Assembly: GCA_024138025.1 (NCBI GenBank) | Contig: JAMXBD010000064.1 | Coordinates: 62,001-126,000 of the forward strand | Source: Combretum micranthum | Taxonomy: Eukaryota > Streptophyta > Magnoliopsida > Myrtales > Combretaceae | Length of the DNA: 64,000 bases | Reading direction: 5' to 3' | In this document: in pieces, positions 11,308 through 20,715 of the stretch | Layout of the letters: the number at the start of each line of letters is the position of its first letter | How positions within the stretch are numbered: position 1 is the stretch's first letter | Position numbers and translations under genes: made by a program | The notes under the pieces: model-generated | What the model was told of the DNA's origin: nothing | What the model saw: only the letters and a program-made list of their open reading frames with translations | Databases searched by the model: none

Positions 11308-13430
11308 ATATGGCGAATTATCAATGCATTTTCTTATTCAGTATGTGACCATTCTCTCTAAGAATTGGTAAAGATGAAGAGGAGTTGAAAGATTGTGAGG
11401 GGAAGGCTGTTCTTTCTGGTCCTTTATCAATCCAGGTCAAGGATAATTTTTAAGGTTAGATTACAAGATGTGCAGTTCCATTCATCACCTTTTTCTCTCC
11501 TTTTGTCCATTGAGTTCATCCCCAAACATGATGCTAACTTCTATTTGGTTGGTGGTTGGTTGTCCGGTTTGATCTTACTCAAAGATTACAAATTGAGAGT
11601 CATATTGCCCTGGCAAGATTTTTCAATGAATGTGAACTGTAGAAAATTCAAGTTTGTGGTGGTCACAAAATCTTAGTCTTTTTTATATTATTTTTTTATA
11701 ATCATTTAATTATTATATTAATTTCCTCGAATTATGATATGAGAGCATAAATTAAGTTCGAGGCATTATGAACTATAAAAACTTATAGATTTGGAGGCGA
11801 AGATGCGAACTGGATTTTGTCAAACGAATTCGACCATGAAAGAGTACCGTCGGTCAATCAGTCTCTTCCCATGGGCTATTCCTTGCAATCTGTTATGAAT
11901 GAAGATATTGTTTGAACTAGGAGGAATAAGGGTTCAACTATAATATAAACAACTTCCTTAAAATTAATTTAATTCGGCACCATCTTCTCGTTGCTTTTCT
12001 CGTATTTTTTTTTTCCTTGTGAGGTTTGTTACTTATAATTTTAATATTCACTTGAAGCCAGTAATATAAAATAATTGCATTTTTTGGGTAACATCTTCTA
12101 TTAAGATGTATGAAATAGGATTGTAGTACTATAGTAGTTTGGGTCCCACATATGATATCCCGTGTAATTCTACTTTCCTATGTGGCATCCTAATGGAGGA
12201 TATTGTTAAAAATAGATAATTCATGACCTTTTACTTGATCAAAATAAGTTCCAAGTATATGTTGCAAATTACAAGATTGTTTTTCAAGGTGTTCTCGTCT
12301 CATGATGATAATAATAACAATAATAATAATAAACAACTTTTAATAGCCTTTTCTTTTTCATAAATTAGTAAACAATAGAGACTTGGGCTTGGTCCATGAT
12401 CTTTATGACTACTTACAACCGTTCACATACACACTCGCTTACTAGTCTTGTATAAATACTCATTTACCTATTTGAAGATAGGGAATATCGCGCTCAACCA
12501 TTATCTCCTATTTGAATTATGGGTTGATTATGACAAATCTTCACTTAAACATTGGAGTGACCATACCAAGTTTATGCTTGACATACCATAAATCGGTTTC
12601 CTATTTTGTAAGCCTAATATTTGGCTTTGATCTAAGCCTAGATTCTTGAAGTCTAGCCCTCATTGGATTTAAGCAAGTGACAATATCTAAGTTCTAATTG
12701 AAAAAAAAGGACATAATACAACAAAAAATAAAGACAAATATAAGTGTAGAGTTTTTCTTGAGATATTAAAATTTATCTTTCTTTGCGATAAAAATATACA
12801 CATACGAAAGTGTGGATATATAAATTCATACTAAATGTCGTATAGTATTTGCTTCTTTGAGCTATTATCAAAACATTAAGTGCCCATTCACTTTGTTGTA
12901 ATAGCAATTCTATTACAACCATATTCCTTATAAAAAGATATTACAATATTTGTTGATCCTAATATCAATTCTATTAGAAATCTCTATTACAAAAAATATT
13001 AAAAATTCATTTATTACTCACACTTATCAATAACAATTTAATGCTAGAATAGAATTTTTTTTTTAAATATTCTATTCAATTGAAAAATCAACAATAAGAA
13101 TCTTATCATAGCTTTATTTTATTTTTCGGGAATAATAATTTTATCATAGCCTTATAAATTCAACTAAGTGAACAAGCCATCATAGTAAAACCTTAACGTC
13201 ATGTTTGATACATACGAATGGACTGAAATGAAATGGCATATAATGGAATGGATTAGATTGGAGTGGAATAATATGAGCTTTGTTCTTATATTTGGAAGCG
13301 TTTACGAAATGGAATGGGTAGATAGCGTATTTATCGAATATTCTTGTAGCAATAATAAATATATATGTTAGACATAACTGATAGGTGTAATGGTATTGTG
13401 GAATTGACTTTCTTTTAGGAAAATTATATG
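11308..13430. other. Intergenic, no gene recognised
   Basis: An AT-rich stretch. One 93-codon frame at 11395-11676 has no recognisable motif and no coding signature, and I treat it as chance. The stretch 13195-13330, rich in GGAATGG-like words, resembles another dispersed repeat near 38380-38480. Confidence 0.5.
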
Positions 13431-13438
13431 GTTTCATT

Positions 13439-14200
13439 TAGGAATGCAATCGGGACGGGTATACTAAAACCCAAACCCAAACCCGAATCCGAATGCGAAC
13501 CCGATACCTAATAGGATTCCCAAAACCCATCCCAAACCCTATAGGATTTTTGTCCATGAACCAAAAACCCGTTAGACAAACCCTATAGGGTACTCGAACC
13601 CGAACCCGAACCCGAACCCGAACCAGAACCCAAACCCGATATAAAATTAGAATCATTACATAATAAAATATTTAAAAACGTCATTATAAATGTTTTTTTT
13701 TCATCTTTTTCTATTTCCGATTCGTTCACACTTTATAGGCCAAGAAAAAAACTCTTATCATTACTCATGCAATCCTCTTTGTAAAATCCCAATCATTTTC
13801 ATGAGAAGAAAATCATTAAATAAAACAGTGCGGCAACGGAAGTGAGAGGCTTGAATTTGACGAGAGTGAGTCAAGACCAAGACTGAAAGTGAAGACCATA
13901 GAGTATTAGTCTGTTGTCTTAGGATTTTTTACTTTTTTCTAAATGATTTAATAAAAAAGAAAAAAATAGCTTTACAATTAATAGAGCATAGCTGGTTAAT
14001 TTCAGATACCGAGGCCAAACATAATATATATATTTAAACAGGTTCGGGTTTCCCAACTGGTTTTATGCTTGTCCCAAAACCCATCCCAAATCCCTATAGG
14101 GTTTTATTATTAATTCCAAAACCCATCTTAAATCCTATAGGGTATTTATCGGGTTAGGCGGGTCGGTAACCCTATAAAAACCCACCCGCTTACATCCCTA
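13439..14200. mobile_element. Non-autonomous hAT-type MITE, 762 bp
   Basis: An exact 8-bp duplication, GTTTCATT, flanks the element (13431-13438 and 14201-14208), the signature of hAT transposition. The ends are imperfect inverted repeats: left taggaatgcaatcgggac, right (reverse complement) tagggatgtaagcgggtg. The interior has no transposase. It is built from two subterminal GC-rich blocks (13450-13640 and 14035-14190), rich in AAACCC/CCCTATAGGG words, around an AT-rich core. Confidence 0.85.
13595..13635 (+). repeat. CCCGAA hexamer minisatellite in the hAT MITE
   Basis: About six consecutive CCCGAA units, the last ones degenerate. Further isolated CCCGAA/CCCAAA units lie between 13470 and 13520. 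The array is subterminal in the MITE. Confidence 0.8.
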
Positions 14201-14208
14201 GTTTCATT

Positions 14209-15309
14209 ATTAATTTTGAAGTTATTTAATGGCTTAAATTCATACCTAAGAACTATTAAAATAGTTAATATATCAATTATTAATGGTGGGATGAATGACC
14301 TAATGGTCTTATTCACGCCAAAATTATTGATTCTAATAAATCACCATTTTGATTTCCAAAAATGTTTTCAAATGAAGAAAAGGACTAAAATCTAGGGTCA
14401 CGATTTTATTCTATGTCCATTCTCTTTTATTAAACTTGCCATAATAGTATTCATAGATTTCATATTGTATTTGTATTATTTGGGTTCTACAATGTACGGG
14501 TTTTAGTTAGTTCAATGGTGTTATAAAGTAGGTTCCAAATCTAAAATGTAATAATTTATATCTACATAATAGAATATTGATAAAATCTCACACTTTATAT
14601 TAAGGGTGTAAATGAACCAAGTTGATTTATAAACTAATCAAGCTCATCTTAATTTTTACCTAGTTCGATTTGAGAATATTTGAGTTGAGTTTAAGTTCGA
14701 ATGCAAACAACTCTATAGTTTTTGAGTTCAACTTAAACTTCATATTATTTAGTGTGATTGGTTAACAAGCATTTACTCAAGTTTGGATATTTATATTATT
14801 TTAATTAGAATTGAAAATTTTTCTTTTAATAAGTTAAACTCAAATAATTTTAATCAATTTGAACTTAACTTTGTGTAGATCTATTTTAAGTTAGGCTTGA
14901 ACTTAAAACTTTAAAGTCGATTGAGATTAACTTGAGCTTGAATTTTAAATTTCTAAAGCTCAATACTATACTACTCTGACTCTATTTTTTTTTTGTCGAA
15001 ATTCTAACTCTATTCAATCACATCCTAATACCTGCCCCATGTTGATTCACCTACATCTTACTCATAAATGGGAAATGACTTCCCTCTCAATTATCAGAGA
15101 ATGAAGAAAATAAAATTTTTCTTCCACTTATTCTTGCTAGATATTCACTTCATATTAAATTTCTATTTATTTTTTCAACTCCATACTTTTATAAAGGAGG
15201 AAAAAATGGTACTACTTTTATCCAAGAATCATCTTCAAATGAAATCTAAGAACCTTGAAAATTCAATTTTTAGCAGAAAACCTTTTAAAAAATTATCATG
15301 AAATTTTTA
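14209..15309. other. Intergenic, possible degenerate repeat 14601-15062
   Basis: The left edge taagggtgtaaatgaaccaa and the reverse complement of the right edge near 15062 (taagatgtaggtgaatcaac) look alike, suggesting an old inverted-repeat element. No target duplication was found. No gene was recognised; the 77-codon frame at 15068-15301 is AT-rich and motif-free. Confidence 0.3.
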
Positions 15310-15497
15310 GGGAAACTTGCAATTATCCCTCATTAACTTTTACTGATGTGTAGATTTATCCCTTAATTTCAAAGTGATCTTTTTGACCATTTGAACTTAA
15401 AAAAATTAGGATAGTTAAGGATAATTAACATTTTTTTGTTAAAACAAACATTTTTTTTTTTTTTTTTTTGGTGGGGGTGGTTAATTTGCAATTTCCC
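15310..15497. mobile_element. Small MITE, GGGAAA...TTTCCC family
   Basis: Left end gggaaacttgcaatta, right end ttaatttgcaatttccc. Flanks aaattttta / aaatttta differ by one T in a homopolymer and could be an 8- to 9-bp target duplication. A related element lies at 37893-38229 and probably another at 52406-52716. Confidence 0.55.
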
Positions 15498-15548
15498 CAA
15501 ATTTTATGTAGAAATGACGTGTTACTTTTAGCTCGCCATATCATATAG

Positions 15549-16182
15549 TGATGTGATCCATGTAGCATCATCAATTGAGCCCATCAAGTTCAAGATCAAT
15601 AATCCAGTTAAAGGAAAAGAAGGCTTGTTGACGGGAGTTATGATCATTAAATCACAAGTTAAAGTTTGGGATACAAGAGATTAAAGGATTTTTAGGGATA
15701 TTTATTGACAGTTTAAATGTTTCAAGTTAAATAGTATATTTCAAAATATTGTAACTGTTTTAGGTTTAAAGTGTTTTTCAAAATAGTGTAACTGTTTTAG
15801 GTCTACTTTAATGCACGTAACTGTTTTAGGCTTTTTCAATTTATTCTTCATTTGTATATATTATGGGCTTTGTATGGAGAAAGAAGACAAATTATTGTTG
15901 AATGAAAAACCAAAGCTTTTGCTTGAATTCTTTGTGTTCTTGATTTAGAATACATGCCAAAGGAACATTCAAAGGAGATCTTGATCGCCTTCTTTGTGGA
16001 GTGTTTCGGAGATAGGGCTGACCTTGTTCTATCTATTTAGATCAAACACTAAGACAAACCTATTTCTAATCCATCTTAGGGATTGATTACCGATAGAATT
16101 CGTGGGTTTTCGTAATACTGTGCTGGGGGTTCATAATATCAAAAAGGATTCTCACGCGTGATTGCGAAGGTTTCTCGCATCA
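15549..16182 (+). repeat. 5' LTR of the gag-only gypsy element
   Basis: Starts tgatgtgatcca and ends ttctcgcatca. It is nearly identical to the 3' copy. Confidence 0.93.
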
Positions 16183-16184
16183 TT

Positions 16185-16196
16185 TGGTATCAGAGC
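16185..16196 (+). other. Primer-binding site, tRNA-iMet type
   Basis: TGGTATCAGAGC begins 2 nt after the LTR end and is the standard complement of the initiator tRNA-Met 3' end in plant LTR elements. It would prime minus-strand synthesis. Confidence 0.95.
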
Positions 16197-16604
16197 TTTG
16201 GCTCTAGATCAGGTTATATCCTTCTTTTTATCTATCTTTTGTTTTCTTTGAATTCAAATTCAAAAAAAAAAAAAATCAATCAAAAAGATTACATCTTTAT
16301 TTCTTTTAGATCATAAAGCTCACATCTTGATTCTTGTGAGAACAAAAAAGTTTGCACCTTTATTCATATATATCATAAAAATTTTTTCTTTGATCTGTTT
16401 TTGGTGTGATCTATTCAGATCTATAGGGAAACACAAGTTAGGGTTTTGAAATCTTCAAGTTTGTGAATTGAGTTAAAAAAAAATTTAGAAATTATAAAAT
16501 AAAAAAAAAGAGGGAGAGAAAAAAATTTCCAATTGTATCACTCATATCATCTTAGTCTTGAATTATGGGTAATAGATATAATCATGAAGCTTATTTGATA
16601 GACT

Positions 16605-17269
16605 GTGCACTGGGATGAAATTGAGTGTGACTTGCCTGAGTTTGATAGATCTGCCAGGGGATTATATAGATTGGGAATGGATGTGAATTATATTATTGAT
16701 GATTTTCCATATTCTAGCCTTCGTTTGGGGGCAATCATTGGTAAGAAGTTAGTTGGTCGGGTCGGCATTTTTTGGAAAGCTCATCTAATGAGGATGAAGA
16801 TAAATGGGTATGGTGATAGAGTTTCATGGGATTACATGAAAGGGGTTTTGCGAGAAAAACTCGTGCCCACATATTATCAAGATCAACTATATGAAAAATT
16901 GTTATTGTTAATGCAGAGGAGTATGAAAGTTAAGGAATATGCACAAGAGTTTGAAACAATCGTCAGACGTTGTGAGTTGGATGAATCACCTAGGCGCCTT
17001 ATTCTTAGGTTCAAGAGGGATTAAATTCTGATATTGTCAAACGTATTGGGTGTAATAGCTACATGACCTTAAAGGAAACTATCCAAGCTGCTGTATGGGC
17101 TGAGATATCTCTATCAATTGGGGATACAGTAATAACTTTTTCAGTAATGACTCACACTCATCAGGGTTATGAGATTGAAAGAGCTAGTAATGATATCCGT
17201 GCAAAGATTCCAATGAGTGATCAAAAGAAGCAAGCAGATGGTACACATGGTAAGAATAGTAAGCCTTGA
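16605..17269 (+). pseudogene. Gypsy gag with one -1 frameshift
   Basis: The first frame (16605-17024, opening at a GTG; an upstream ATG at 16565 lies in another frame) shows the Retrotrans_gag pattern: 'FWKAHLMRMKINGYGDRVSW', then 'LREKLVPTYYQDQLYEKLL' and 'MKVKEYAQEFETIVRRCEL'. It runs into a stop near 17024. A single missing base near 17021 would carry the frame into 17030-17269 (SDIVKRIG, then TLKETIQAAVWAE), which is the normal Gag continuation. The whole would be about 220 residues, without a zinc knuckle. Gag would supply the particle; no pol is present. The break could be real or an assembly error. Confidence 0.75.
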
Positions 17270-17995
17270 AGAGGAGAGTATAGGTGATGTTGATAAAGAG
17301 AGATGGTTGTTGCTGAGAATAGCCATAGTTTTCTTATGGAGGAGTCGTGTGTTGATTCTTGTATGCTAGCATTAGAGCCACTCCCCAACTCCGGGAGCTA
17401 ATGACAGACACCGGTATTTCTATATCCTTATTCCATCATTTAATTTGTTGTATTCTAATCTGTTGATGGGATTTGGGAGGAGGAGTTGATTACCATGATT
17501 GTATTATGCCTATGAGATCATATGTTATCTGCGTTAGGATTCATTGGAGTATTTATGATGGATTCATGTATCGGAGGAGTGTTCTTTTGGTTAGTGGTAC
17601 TATAGTTATGCAGGAGATGACCTACAAGTGGGAGGTGAGGCGGTTGTTTTCTAGTGTGAATGATTTAGGAATTGCTATGAAGAGTGAACATCTTGTGATT
17701 ATGTGATGGATGTGACTTACTTGTATGGTGTTCACTGGAACTATGTTAAGAGATGGGTGTTTTGTGCTCCATGTGATAATCCTTATGTGAAGAGAGATAC
17801 ACATGTTAAACATGAGTGTGAGCGATACACGAGAGTATTGAAAGGATATAAACACACTTGTGAGGGAATTTATTGTCCTTTTATCTCTAACTTGTTTTTG
17901 CAGGTGTTCATTCATTTGAAGATGCCAAAGTTATTACTTGATATAGATCAAGCTTGCAGATTCTTTATCCTTTAGATTCGAGGACGAATCTTCTT
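17270..17995 (+). other. Interior of gag-only element without recognisable pol
   Basis: It contains no protease, RT or integrase motif. A 90-codon frame (17703-17975) is rich in Cys and His (FCAPCDNP, then HVKHECERYT, then HTCEG) but matches no family I know. It may be a deletion-scrambled leftover. Confidence 0.5.
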
Positions 17996-18009
17996 GAGGA
18001 AAGGGGGAA
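17996..18009 (+). other. Polypurine tract
   Basis: gaggaaagggggaa lies directly before the 3' LTR and is the expected plus-strand primer. Confidence 0.9.
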
Positions 18010-18642
18010 TGATGTGATCCATATAGCATCATCAATTGAGCCCATCAAGTTCAAGATCAATAATCCAGTTAAAGGAAAAGAAGGCTTGTTGACGGAGTTA
18101 TGATCATTAAATCACAAGTTAAAGTTTGGGATACAAGAGATTAAAGGATTTTTAGGGATATTTATTGACAGTTTAAATGTTTCAAGTTAAATAGTAATAT
18201 TTCAAAATATTGTAACTGTTTTAGGTTTAAAGTGTTTTTCAAAATAGTGTAACTGTTTTAGGTCTACTTTAATGCACGTAACTGTTTTAGGCTTTTTCAG
18301 TTTATTCTTCATTTGTATATATTATGGGCTTTGTATGGAGAAAGAAGACAGATTATTGTTGAATGAAAAACCAAAGCTTTTGCTTGAATTCTTTGTGTTC
18401 TTGATTTAGAATACATGCCAAAGGAACATTCAAAGGAGATCTTGATCGCCTTCTTTGTGGAGTGTTTCGGAGATAGGGCTGACCTTGTTCTATCTATTTA
18501 GATCAAACACTAAGACAAACCTATTTCTAATCCATCTTAGGGATTGATTACCGATAGAATTCGTGGGTTTTCGTAATACTGTGCTGGGGGTTCATAATAT
18601 CAAAAAGGATTCTCACGCGTGATTGCAAAGGTTCTCGCATCA
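18010..18642 (+). repeat. 3' LTR of the gag-only gypsy element
   Basis: It starts tgatgtgatcca, ends ttctcgcatca and is followed by the target duplication TATAG. Differences from the 5' LTR include g/a changes near the start and end and three single-base indels. Confidence 0.93.
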
Positions 18643-18736
18643 TATAGGCTTCAATTTACATTTTATGTCATAAAATAAAAACTTCATATAAAAATAGGAA
18701 AAAATATTTTTAAATCTTCTAAATATCTCATGCTCT

Positions 18737-18961
18737 TTGGAGTCAACTCTTAAAACTTTAATTTTAGTAAGGACTGATTGTGAAATTATTGTAAAATTTC
18801 ATAAAAATAAAATTGAAAAAAGTATGTCACAAAAGAGATGGATTAAGTTTGTAGACACAATGATGAATAGCGGATACAAAGTAGAGGTAGAATATATTAA
18901 AGGAAAGGAAAATGATCATGCTAATTCCTTAAGTGGGTACATTAAAAATGGAACAGAATAG
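18737..18961 (+). pseudogene. Endogenous pararetrovirus-like RNase H fragment
   Basis: A 74-codon open frame carries the pattern LVRTDCEIIVKF, a basic 'QKRWIKFVDTM' helix and 'EYIKGKENDHANSL'. The TDC..IV.F / RRW..F / IKG.(D/E)N..A..LS arrangement is that of Caulimoviridae RNase H rather than Ty3/gypsy, where the first block usually reads TDHKSL. No movement protein, coat protein or RT was found around it, so this is an isolated, non-functional relic. Low-quality coding continues to about 19050. The right flank of the gag-only element begins about 100 bp before it. Family placement is by motif only. Confidence 0.55.
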
Positions 18962-19332
18962 CCATGACCACCCCTGCTGCTCTTATAGCTCTTCTAAACA
19001 AATGGATACAAATAGTTAAGTAGACACTATACAAGAAGGGATGACAATCTCAATCCCACTGGCTCTTATCCTACACAAGGCTTACATTATAGGCCCACTT
19101 CAAATTCTTTTTTTACACAAAGGCCATAATACATGTCTCAAAATTCTAATTGCCTAAAGATGAACTTTGATGGAATAAATTTCCTATTCATCCGTAAGGA
19201 GGATCTACAAAATTTAAACAATCTAGATAAGTTAATATAATCGAAGCATAGAAAGTTATTATTGACGTCATGTGGAATTTACAAACTATAGACAACAATA
19301 AGTTTAAGTATGCATTGCATTATCAAACTATT

Positions 19333-20023
19333 TGTTGTGTATTATATATATATATTTCAAAAGGAACAAGTCCCACATTCCTTAGATTTTACTCATTGTC
19401 CTTGTTTATAAACCTCATTCTCTTAGTGGGCTTGTAAAGAGTTGGTGGAAAGGCATGGGCTCGCGCGCACAAAGGCTAGACCAAGTTAGTGTAAATTCAT
19501 CGATTTGCCCCCCCCCCCCCCCCTGCGCGTGTAGTTATATGTCTTTGCCCGGTTCAAAGGAATATTTTATTTTCGTGTATATTATTATTTTTAAATAAAA
19601 TTAATAATAATAATTAATTAAATCTTATCCGGATATGGGTCTTTTGAGCGTTTCAAATTTTAATTACCAATCGTTGTGTTTTTTCGGGTACTGTCAAACC
19701 AATCGTTGTGTTTTTTCGAACCGTTGTATCTTTTGATTTTGAAAAGACATCTCTTCAACGTACCCGTTAAAAATACAACTTCGTTTTATATATATTTATC
19801 TGTTTTAATATTTTTAACTAATTTTTTCTTTTCCTTTCCTGCCTTGTTCCTCGCTGGGTTATTGCTTCTTCCCTGCTATTCCTGTGTCCTAGATTTTCTA
19901 GAGGACTTGTTGAATCCTGGGGGATACGCCATTCTTCATAATATTGGCGAAATATCCTTAAGGACAGTGCCTAGCACGCCTCAAGTATTTTTTCCCTTCT
20001 CATTTTTTCGGATTTTTCCAACA
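19333..20023 (+). repeat. 5' LTR of the young Copia element
   Basis: Starts tgttgtgtattat and ends tttttccaaca. It contains a poly-C run near 19507-19523, a TATA-like tatatatatttat near 19787-19800, and the 14-nt segment at 19949-19962 that is complementary to the leader. Confidence 0.95.
19949..19962 (+). other. LTR segment complementary to the leader (putative self-primer)
   Basis: gaaatatccttaag is the exact reverse complement of cttaaggatatttc at 20026-20039. It is also present in the 3' LTR (25137-25150). If it is part of the transcript, its 3' end would sit exactly where a reverse-transcription primer should sit. A role is inference. Confidence 0.5.
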
Positions 20024-20025
20024 AT

Positions 20026-20039
20026 CTTAAGGATATTTC
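20026..20039 (+). other. Putative primer-binding site, self-complementary type
   Basis: cttaaggatatttc begins 2 nt after the LTR end, where Copia elements normally carry TGGTATCAGAGC, which is absent. It pairs perfectly with 14 nt inside the LTR, plus one G-U pair towards the LTR. The boundary is secure because the 3' LTR ends at the same base before the target duplication. Confidence 0.5.
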
Positions 20040-20042
20040 CTT

Positions 20043-20715
20043 ATGGCCTCTGATTCTACCCCTCCGCCTACTGCCGTCGCTACTGCATCAGTTCATGAAA
20101 CTGCTTCAAATGGCCCTGTCCCTGTGTTGCCCACTGTTCCATTTGCCAAGCCATTTCCAGATATATCAAAGATCGAAATTTTTGATGGAGATAACTTTAA
20201 AAGATGGCAAGAACGTATATTCTCTGTTTTGGATATGCACGGTGTTGCGTATGCCCTTACAGATACTAAACCAGTTGATACCACGTCCAAACAAATGGAA
20301 CTATGGGTTCATGCGAACAAGGTATGCCGCCACACTATTATTAGTACCTTATCTAATGAGTTGTTCGATGTCTACTGTTCTTACAAGGATGCAAAAGATA
20401 TTTGGGAATCTATGGTTGCAAGTACACGGCTGAAGATGCAGGAAAACAGAAGTTTGTTATTGGAAAGTATTATAGGTGGGAGATGGTTGAGGACAAAGAT
20501 ATCAAAATGCAGATCAATGAGTACCACAAGTTGATAGAAGACCTCAAATCAGAAGGCATTAATTTGCAGGAGGAGTTCGTTGCTGGTTTGCTGATCGAGA
20601 AACTACCTCAATCATGGAGTGATTATAAACAACAACTTAAACATAAGCACAAGCAACTTTCCTTGCTGATCTCATCACCCACATCATCATCGAGAACACC
20701 AACAGAAAGGAATTC
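20043..20715 (+). pseudogene. Copia gag (UBN2-type) with two -1 frameshifts
   Basis: ATG 20043 opens a Pro/Thr/Ala-rich N-terminus, then 'PFPDISKIEIFDGDNFKRW', a typical Copia Gag start (F.G.N...W). The frame breaks near 20415. The +2 frame (from about 20417) continues with 'KYTAEDAGKQKFVIGKYYRW' and 'QINEYHKLIEDLKSEG', then 'LIEKLPQSWSDYK'. It breaks again near 20665, after which the third frame holds the rest of Gag and runs into pol. Both breaks are repaired by one extra base each, so they are net -1 deletions. In the family this protein forms the particle shell. Confidence 0.85.

Larger units (their letters stand above)
15549..18642 (+). mobile_element. Young non-autonomous Ty3/gypsy element, gag only (TR-GAG type)
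   Basis: LTRs 15549-16182 and 18010-18642 (TG...CA) differ by about seven changes over 634 bp. The exact 5-bp target duplication TATAG lies at 15544-15548 and 18643-18647. A perfect tRNA-iMet primer-binding site TGGTATCAGAGC is at 16185-16196, and a polypurine tract at 17996-18009. The 1.8-kb interior holds only a gag-like frame and about 740 bp with no protease, RT or integrase. Just before the polypurine tract, the reading LDSRTNLLEE matches the usual C-terminal end of some plant gypsy polyproteins, so the pol part was deleted internally. Near-identical LTRs with all cis signals suggest recent mobilisation in trans by an autonomous partner; that is inference. Confidence 0.9.

Noticed and set aside
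13438..13656. 72-codon frame of repeated VRVRV residues
   Set aside because: Translation of the CCCGAA minisatellite in the hAT MITE, not a protein.
19676..20053. 125-codon frame ahead of the Copia gag
   Set aside because: It lies entirely within the LTR and is repeated in the 3' LTR; its hydrophobic reading comes from T-rich LTR sequence.
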